From NCBI GenBank assembly GCA_013347225.1, contig CP054595.1:1364001-1428000 (forward strand): DNA of 64,000 bases. Reading direction: 5' to 3'. Source of the stretch: Candidatus Accumulibacter similis. Its GTDB lineage: Bacteria > Pseudomonadota > Gammaproteobacteria > Burkholderiales > Rhodocyclaceae. A program made the translations under genes and the position numbers. The notes under the pieces were generated by a model. The model was not told the DNA's origin. It worked only from the letters and a program-made list of their open reading frames with translations, and searched no databases. Position 1 is the stretch's first letter, and each line of letters starts with the position of its first letter. Shown here piece after piece: positions 59,293 through 64,000 of the stretch.

Positions 59293-60504
59293 TCAATAGA
59301 GCAGGAAGTCCTGGCGCATCTGCAACCACGCGTCTTCGTCGGCGCGACTGATCGCATCGAGGTCGCCGGGTGTTGCCGTCGGATCGTCGACCCACTGCCG
59401 CAGCAGGGGCGAGCCGCTTATCAGGTCGATCGCCAGCCGATCGAGTTCGTACTCGTACGGAAAATCACGCCACAGCGGGTAGTCCGGCTGCAGTTGCCGC
59501 AAGACCTTGAAAGCGAGACTCTGCAAGCGCCACGGACGGAACATCTCGTGCCCGTAGGCGTCGTCGTCGACATGGATCTGGATGCCGTGGCAGAGCTGTC
59601 CGGCATGTTTGTGGAAGGTCGGCTCGAACCAGCACGCGCGCAGGCGGCAGCCCTGCAGCCAGGTCGGCGCCAGCGCATGCATGCCGGCGATCAGCCGGCG
59701 CGCGTCGACGTCGGGTGCGCCAAACAGCTCGAGCGGGCGGGTCGTGCCGCGCCCCTCGGAAAGTGAGCTGCCCTCGAGCATCACGGTGCCGGCATAACAG
59801 CGCGCCATCGCCAGGCTGGGCGCGTTGGGGCTCGGGTTGATCCAGCTGCGCTGGCCGGTCGGCCAGCCGTAGCCGGGTGCCGACGCCGGCGCCCAGCCAT
59901 GCATCCGGATGACCGTGCAGTCGAGTTCGAGTTCGAACTCGCTGACGAACCAGCAGGCGAGTTCGCCCATCGTGAGGCCGTGGCGCATCGGCAGCGGTCC
60001 GGCACCGACGAAGCTCTGCCAGCCGGGGCGCAGCAGCAATCCTTCGACCGGCCGCCCGACCGGGTTCGGTCGGTCCAGGATCCATACTTCCTTGCCCCGC
60101 AGGGCGGCAGCCTCGAGAACGTACAGCAGCGTGGTGATGAAGGTGTAGATGCGGCAGCCCAGATCCTGCAGGTCGACCAGCAGGACGTCGAAGCTCGACA
60201 TCATCTCCGCGGTCGGCCGTCGTACCGTACCGTAGAGGCTGAATACCGGGATGCCGTGCTGCGGGTCGAAGAACTCGGCCGACTCGACCATGTTGTCCTG
60301 CTTGTCGCCGCGCAATCCGTGCTGCGGTCCGAACGCGGCGGTCAGGCGCAGATCGGGCAGTTCCGCCAGCGCGTCGAGCGCATGCCTGAGGTCGGCGCTG
60401 ACCGATGCCGGGTGGGCGAGCAGCGCCAGCCTGCGGCCACGCAGGGGCCGCCGCAGGTCGGGGTCGCTGAGCAAACGGTCGAGGCCGCAGAGGAGGGTGG
60501 GCAT
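59293..60504 (-). CDS. NamZ-type exo-beta-N-acetylmuramidase (DUF1343)
   Basis: The 403-residue protein matches DUF1343: LLAHPASVSADLRHALDALA, AAFGPQHGLRGDKQDNM, PVFSLYG, DVLLVDLQDLGCRIYTFITT, and LDRPNPVGRPVEG. Family members remove terminal MurNAc residues from peptidoglycan fragments. It lacks a signal peptide in the chosen start, so it may be cytoplasmic and recycle muropeptides, or the protein may be exported some other way. Its ATG shares one base with the stop of the DOMON-like gene (TGATG). Confidence 0.88.
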   Translation of the reverse strand: MPTLLCGLDRLLSDPDLRRPLRGRRLALLAHPASVSADLRHALDALAELPDLRLTAAFGPQHGLRGDKQDNMVESAEFFDPQHGIPVFSLYGTVRRPTAEMMSSFDVLLVDLQDLGCRIYTFITTLLYVLEAAALRGKEVWILDRPNPVGRPVEGLLLRPGWQSFVGAGPLPMRHGLTMGELACWFVSEFELELDCTVIRMHGWAPASAPGYGWPTGQRSWINPSPNAPSLAMARCYAGTVMLEGSSLSEGRGTTRPLELFGAPDVDARRLIAGMHALAPTWLQGCRLRACWFEPTFHKHAGQLCHGIQIHVDDDAYGHEMFRPWRLQSLAFKVLRQLQPDYPLWRDFPYEYELDRLAIDLISGSPLLRQWVDDPTATPGDLDAISRADEDAWLQMRQDFLLY

Positions 60505-61097
60505 CAGGAATTCCTTGAGGCAGAATCGGCAGCCGGCGCGAGCACGAGGCGAAAGCCGTCGCGATGATGAAAGTCCGGCCGACCGGCCGGATGGTGCAAG
60601 GCCCAGTAGCTGTGGCTGCCATCGACGACATCGGCAGCTTCGACCACTGCGGCGAGACCAACCTGCAGTGTCGCCGTGGCAGCCTCTGCCGGCAAGGCCG
60701 CGGCGGCAACCAGCACCTCGAGTTCGAGGCGGCCGGCCGACAGCCTGGCCGTCAGCTGCGGCGCCGGCAGCGACGCGGGCTCGGCTGCGGGCTGGCGGTA
60801 GGCTTTGAAGGCGTAGCTTGCCCATTCACCGGATGGCGAGAAGTTGAACTCCAGGTACGCGGGCTCGCCAGCGATGCCGATGAAGGCCTCGAAGCAGCTG
60901 TGTTCCCAGAGGCCGTTGGCACGCCCGGGAGTCGCGGGCGGCGGGATTCGCAGGCGCACCATGTCGCCGCGCAGCCGGTAGGCCAGCGTGAGGTCGCCGC
61001 TGGTGGTCCTTTCTGCGCGCGCCTCGACCGATCGGACTACGGGCGTCGGCGTTGCCGGGTGGCAGAGGAGGGTCAGGGGGAATTCGGTGACAGGCAT
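60504..61097 (-). CDS. DOMON-like domain protein
   Basis: The 197-residue beta-rich protein resembles DOMON-like type 9 carbohydrate- or haem-binding folds: LWEHSCFEAFIG, AYLEFNFSPSGEWASYAFKA, YRQPA, and the C-terminal DFHHRDGFRLVL. It is commonly found beside DUF1343 genes. Translational coupling to NamZ suggests a shared role in cell-wall sugar handling. No signal peptide is seen. Confidence 0.78.
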   Translation of the reverse strand: MPVTEFPLTLLCHPATPTPVVRSVEARAERTTSGDLTLAYRLRGDMVRLRIPPPATPGRANGLWEHSCFEAFIGIAGEPAYLEFNFSPSGEWASYAFKAYRQPAAEPASLPAPQLTARLSAGRLELEVLVAAAALPAEAATATLQVGLAAVVEAADVVDGSHSYWALHHPAGRPDFHHRDGFRLVLAPAADSASRNS

Positions 61098-61224
61098 CGG
61101 CAGGATGGTTGCGTACCGGCAGGAGCCCGAATTCTACCCTCTGTACCGCTTGCCGCGCCCTGCCGCGCGCACGCCGGGCGGGCGTTCAGGCGGCACCGGC
61201 TGCCGACGACTCATCCGCCACTCC

Positions 61225-62289
61225 TCAGGTCTCGCCGGTTGCCGCGGTGCCGCAGAACATGATGAAGGCCTGGTCGACGATGCTTCGCTCGAGCGCCCGG
61301 ACGATGAACACCAGCCTGCTTTGCCGGTCGTCATCCGGCCACTCGGGCAGCGATGCTGCCGGATAGCGCATGTGCTGCACACACTGCACGACTCGTGGCC
61401 CAACCTCGTCGACGACGGCAACGAGGCCCTTGATGCGCAGGATGCGGTCACCACAGGTGGCGAGCAGGACGTCGATCGCCTCGGTGAAGTCCGCCCAGGC
61501 AAAAGGCTCGGCGAAGCGCAGGACGAAGGAGTGGACCAGAGCGTCATGGCGATTGACGTCATGCACGTGCAGGTCGTGTTGCGAGGCAGCCTGTTCGGCC
61601 TTGACCTTTTCCTCGGCAAGCCAGCGCCGGACATCGGCAGGCTTGCCGACGGGGTCGTAGAGGCCGCAGCCAAGTACCTGCCCGGCATCGATGCAGCCAT
61701 GCGCGACCTCGATCTGCGGTGCTGCCGGGTTCGCCCGTCGCAGTCGCCGCGACAGGGCGGCGATGGTTGACGGGTCTGCCAGATCGCATTTGGTCAGCAA
61801 CAGGCGATCGGCCATCGTCACCTGCCGCACTGCCTCGAAATGGCGCCCGAGCTGGCGGCTGGCGTGCGTCGCGTCGACCGCGGTGACGACTCCATCGATA
61901 CGGAAGCGCTCGGCGATGAAAAAGTCCTCGAGCAGCGTATACAGCACGGGTGCCGGATCGGCGAGGCCGGTGGTTTCGATGAGGACGCGCGAAAAGGCAG
62001 GGATCTCGTGGCGCAGACGTCGCATGAACAGATCGCGCAGGCTGCGTGCGAGTTCGCCGCGGACACTGCAGCAGAGACAGCCCGAGTCGAGAACGACCAC
62101 GTTGTCGTCCACCTTGTCGACCAGGTGATGATCGATCGCGACTTCACCGAATTCGTTGATCAACACGGCCGCATCGGCCATTGCGGGTTGTCGCAGGAGA
62201 TGGTTGAGGAGTGTGGTCTTGCCGGCACCCAGGAAGCCGGTCAGGATCGTCACCGGGATCGCCCGCTCCGGCGAAAGTGCGGCGGTCAC
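61225..62289 (-). CDS. COG0523 (CobW/YjiA/ZigA) metallochaperone GTPase
   Basis: The 354-residue GTPase has Walker A LTGFLGAGKTTLLNHL near residue 16, the metal-binding GCLCCSVRGELARSL and the base-recognition TKCD. A His/Asp stretch (HDLHVHDVNRHD) near residue 235 may bind metal, and a CobW C-terminal domain follows. The GTG at 62289 overlaps the stop of zur (GTGA), so the two are coupled and this protein is probably a zinc-starvation chaperone of the ZigA type. Confidence 0.88.
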   Translation of the reverse strand: MTAALSPERAIPVTILTGFLGAGKTTLLNHLLRQPAMADAAVLINEFGEVAIDHHLVDKVDDNVVVLDSGCLCCSVRGELARSLRDLFMRRLRHEIPAFSRVLIETTGLADPAPVLYTLLEDFFIAERFRIDGVVTAVDATHASRQLGRHFEAVRQVTMADRLLLTKCDLADPSTIAALSRRLRRANPAAPQIEVAHGCIDAGQVLGCGLYDPVGKPADVRRWLAEEKVKAEQAASQHDLHVHDVNRHDALVHSFVLRFAEPFAWADFTEAIDVLLATCGDRILRIKGLVAVVDEVGPRVVQCVQHMRYPAASLPEWPDDDRQSRLVFIVRALERSIVDQAFIMFCGTAATGET

Positions 62290-62747
62290 TGCGCTTTGCC
62301 GGTGCACTGCGCGCAGCGTCCGCGCAGATCGAGTTCGATACGCGACAGCGAGAAGCCTTCCGGCAGGCTTGGTGCTGCGGGTGGAGCGGCGTCGAGGCAG
62401 AAGACGCGGCCACAAGCGTCACAACGGAAGTGGGTATGCGCAGCGTGTTCGCTGCTGCTGGCGGCGGAAAAGCGGAACGTGCGCTGCGTATCGGTATTCC
62501 TGTGCGCCAGACCGCTTGCAACCAGCCAGTCGAGGACGCGATAGAGGGTGACGCGATCGAGGGCCAGGTCACCGAGCGCCTGTTCGATCTCGTGGTGGGT
62601 CAGTGCGGTTGGTGCCGATCGCAACAGGCGGAGGACGCGAACGCGCGCCGGCGTGGCGCGCGCGCCGGTCCGGCGAATCAGGAGTGCCGCGCCCTCGGCG
62701 TCGGTCGGCTGTTCGCCACTCCGGTTGGCAGCAGGCTTCATGGTCAC
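62286..62747 (-). CDS. zur: Zinc uptake regulator (Fur family)
   Basis: The 153-residue Fur-family protein has the winged helix (TPARVRVLRLLRSAPTAL… VTLYRVLDWLVASGL) and the metal ligands HTHFRCDACGRVFCL and the final CAQC. The TPxR…TLYR pattern and coupling to a COG0523 GTPase favour Zur over Fur, which is at 46021. A 19-bp perfect palindrome begins 14 bases upstream and could be its operator. Confidence 0.84.
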   Translation of the reverse strand: MTMKPAANRSGEQPTDAEGAALLIRRTGARATPARVRVLRLLRSAPTALTHHEIEQALGDLALDRVTLYRVLDWLVASGLAHRNTDTQRTFRFSAASSSEHAAHTHFRCDACGRVFCLDAAPPAAPSLPEGFSLSRIELDLRGRCAQCTGKAQ

Positions 62748-62760
62748 GAATTAGAACACA

Positions 62761-62801
62761 GCGGCGGATCACCTGCAACTCTGTTGCAGGTGATCCGCCG
62801 C
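62761..62801. repeat. Perfect 19-bp inverted repeat upstream of zur
   Basis: GCGGCGGATCACCTGCAAC (62761–62779) and its exact complement GTTGCAGGTGATCCGCCGC (62783–62801) are separated by TCT. No T-run follows on either strand, so it is not an intrinsic terminator. It lies in the promoter or leader of zur. A Zur operator, a REP-like element or a miniature insertion end are all possible; the core TGCAACTCTGTTGCA has the dyad size of a Fur-family site. Confidence 0.75.
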
Positions 62802-63133
62802 CCGCTGCGGTTGGGTGTAAGTTTCAGTCCTCTTCGGCGACGAATCGGTGTTCGAAGGGTTGCGAAAAGCGTGCTGTGGAGCTGCGGCAGGTTCATGCAG
62901 GCGGCCATCGCCGTGGCGCATGTCCTCATTCGACCGGTTGCAGGAGGCGGAAACTGTCGGCGCGCTTTCATTGTCCGATAACTACGGCTGCCCACGCGCG
63001 TGGTTCGGCAAGGTGGGCAGCGGATTTCCCTGCTGCTCGCGGGCTGATCGACGCGCTTGCTGATCGCGCGCGACGGCGCCTCCGTGCGGGGGGTGCCGCT
63101 GCGGTCAGCAGATTGGTCCTGTTGGAGAGAATC
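62802..63133. other. 332-base gap between the palindrome and msrB
   Basis: I see no gene in this stretch. It should contain the msrB promoter, but no clear -35/-10 pair is visible. The short open frames in it lack ribosome sites and look like chance. Confidence 0.5.
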
Positions 63134-63640
63134 ATGAATCGTTGTCAGACACTGAAATGGTTGAGCCGCATGCCGATCGGCATCGTCCCAGCGGGAACCG
63201 CGGGCCCGAACTCGACCACCGATGGCGGTAGGCTCGAGAAGTCGCAAGCCGAGTGGGCCACGCTGTTGTCGCTTGCCGCCTATCGTGTCCTCTTCGAAGA
63301 GGACACCGAACGCGCCGGGACGAGTCCTTTGAACGACGAGAAGCGCGATGGCACCTTCGTTTGTGCGGCCTGTCATCTGCCGCTCTTCGACAGCTCGGCG
63401 AAGTACGAGAGCGGCACCGGTTGGCCCAGCTTCTGGAAGCCTCTGGCCGGGGCTATCGCCACCCGCACCGACTTCAGGTTGATCTACCCGCGCACCGAAT
63501 ATCACTGCAGCCGCTGCGGCGGGCATCATGGGCACGTTTTCGGCGATGGTCCGAAGCCCACCGGCAAGCGCTACTGCAACAACGGTGTTGCGCTGCGCTT
63601 CGTGCCGCGCGCCGAGCCACTGCCCGAACTGCGCACATGA
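63134..63640 (+). CDS. msrB: Peptide-methionine (R)-S-oxide reductase
   Basis: The 168-residue enzyme repairs R-methionine sulfoxide in proteins. It has the zinc pairs CAAC and CSRCG, the ESGTGWPSFWKP substrate motif, and the catalytic cysteine in GKRYCNNGVALRF. The ATG at 63134 follows GGAGAGAATC. Residues 1–24 may be a poor export signal (MNRCQTLKWLSRMPIGIVPA), but it lacks a good hydrophobic core. Its stop overlaps the msrA start (ATGA). Confidence 0.93.
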   Translation: MNRCQTLKWLSRMPIGIVPAGTAGPNSTTDGGRLEKSQAEWATLLSLAAYRVLFEEDTERAGTSPLNDEKRDGTFVCAACHLPLFDSSAKYESGTGWPSFWKPLAGAIATRTDFRLIYPRTEYHCSRCGGHHGHVFGDGPKPTGKRYCNNGVALRFVPRAEPLPELRT

Positions 63641-64000
63641 GGCATGCTTTCCTCCTTGCGCTGTTGTTTGTCGTCGCCACTCCGGTTGGCGCTGCCGATA
63701 CGGCTGTCGGCAAGCCAGGCGAAGTACGCACGGCGATCTTCGCGGGTGGCTGCTTCTGGTGCATCGAGGCGGACTTCGAAAAGTTGCCGGGAGTCGTCGC
63801 CGTCGAGTCGGGCTACACCGCCGGGCGAACGCTCAACCCGACCTACGAGCAGGTGAGTTCGGGAAGCACCGGTCACACCGAGGCGGTGCGCGTCAGCTAC
63901 GACGCGCGGCGGATCAGCTACGTGCAACTCCTCGACTTCTTCTGGCGCCACATCGACCCGACCGTCAGGAACCGGCAGTTCTGCGACGTCGGCTCGCAGT
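63637..64000 (+). CDS. msrA: Peptide-methionine (S)-S-oxide reductase, 3'-truncated by the window edge
   Basis: 121 codons are visible of a protein usually near 200 residues. A clear signal peptide (MRHAFLLALLFVVATPVGAA) shows a periplasmic enzyme. The catalytic Cys39 lies in GGCFWCIE, followed by SGYTAGRTLNPTYEQVSSG and TGHTEAVRVSYD. It repairs S-methionine sulfoxide, the partner reaction to MsrB, with which it overlaps by 4 bases. Confidence 0.95.
   Translation, partial: MRHAFLLALLFVVATPVGAADTAVGKPGEVRTAIFAGGCFWCIEADFEKLPGVVAVESGYTAGRTLNPTYEQVSSGSTGHTEAVRVSYDARRISYVQLLDFFWRHIDPTVRNRQFCDVGSQ

Noticed and set aside
62761..62801. Palindrome as an intrinsic terminator
   Set aside because: No T-run on either strand, and it sits upstream rather than downstream of the nearest gene start.

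Overview
The window is high-GC DNA whose gene content and order point to a betaproteobacterium, most likely of the Rhodocyclales (Azoarcus, Dechloromonas or 'Candidatus Accumulibacter' type). The grounds are divergent fur/bamE followed by dapB and carAB, greA–DUF4149–yhbY–rlmE–ftsH–folP–glmM in that order, comM–ubiK next to torF–glnK–amtB, and a pteridine reductase beside ttcA. The taxon is inferred from gene families and order alone. I saw no tRNA, rRNA or CRISPR array. The left edge cuts mltA and the right edge cuts msrA.

Layout. 1–2.3 kb: end of mltA, then an ammonium transporter with a convincing sigma-54 promoter. 2.3–4.25 kb: a gene graveyard with frameshifted remnants of a response regulator and two small exported proteins. 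4.25–9.6 kb: a same-strand membrane/efflux block (AI-2E family protein, NodT outer-membrane lipoprotein, HlyD/EmrA adaptor, DUF2955 inner-membrane protein, small K+-channel-like protein). 9.8–16.4 kb, minus strand: trpB2–SPOR–coaE–zapD as an overlapping operon, then speD, a BamE-like lipoprotein, comM and ubiK. 16.5–19.4 kb: torF–glnK–amtB, preceded by a perfect NtrC-type palindrome and a sigma-54 promoter and ended by an intrinsic terminator. 19.5–20.3 kb: an IS1595-type transposase remnant beside a broken HAD phosphatase gene. 20.3–25.7 kb: three small exported proteins and an alkylsulfatase, divergent from a LysR regulator, then an internally deleted MFS gene. 25.8–34.8 kb, minus strand: dnaE, a quinone oxidoreductase–TAXI protein–ParA operon, and uvrD. 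35–46 kb: HDOD protein, 5-formyl-THF cyclo-ligase, Slt-type transglycosylase, NDUFA9-like protein, cca, a MidA-type methyltransferase with an unknown protein, pteridine reductase, ttcA and a cyclase-like/FHA protein. 46–59 kb: the conserved housekeeping run from fur to glmM. 59.3–64 kb: NamZ muramidase, DOMON-like protein, a Zur/COG0523 pair with a 19-bp perfect palindrome, and secreted-type msrB–msrA.

Functional themes. Nitrogen sensing is the clearest regulatory theme: two amt loci each carry a GG-N10-GC promoter, and torF lies inside the glnK–amtB transcription unit. Cell-wall metabolism recurs (mltA, slt, namZ, SPOR protein, glmM, zapD), as do nucleotide and folate synthesis (carAB, folP, 5-FCL, pteridine reductase) and metal control (fur, zur, COG0523 GTPase). 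The less ordinary parts are the pseudogene-rich gaps, the alkylsulfatase gene neighbourhood, the TAXI–ParA–Qor operon, the degenerate cyclase-FHA fusion, a terminator-like hairpin in the carA leader, and the palindrome upstream of zur.
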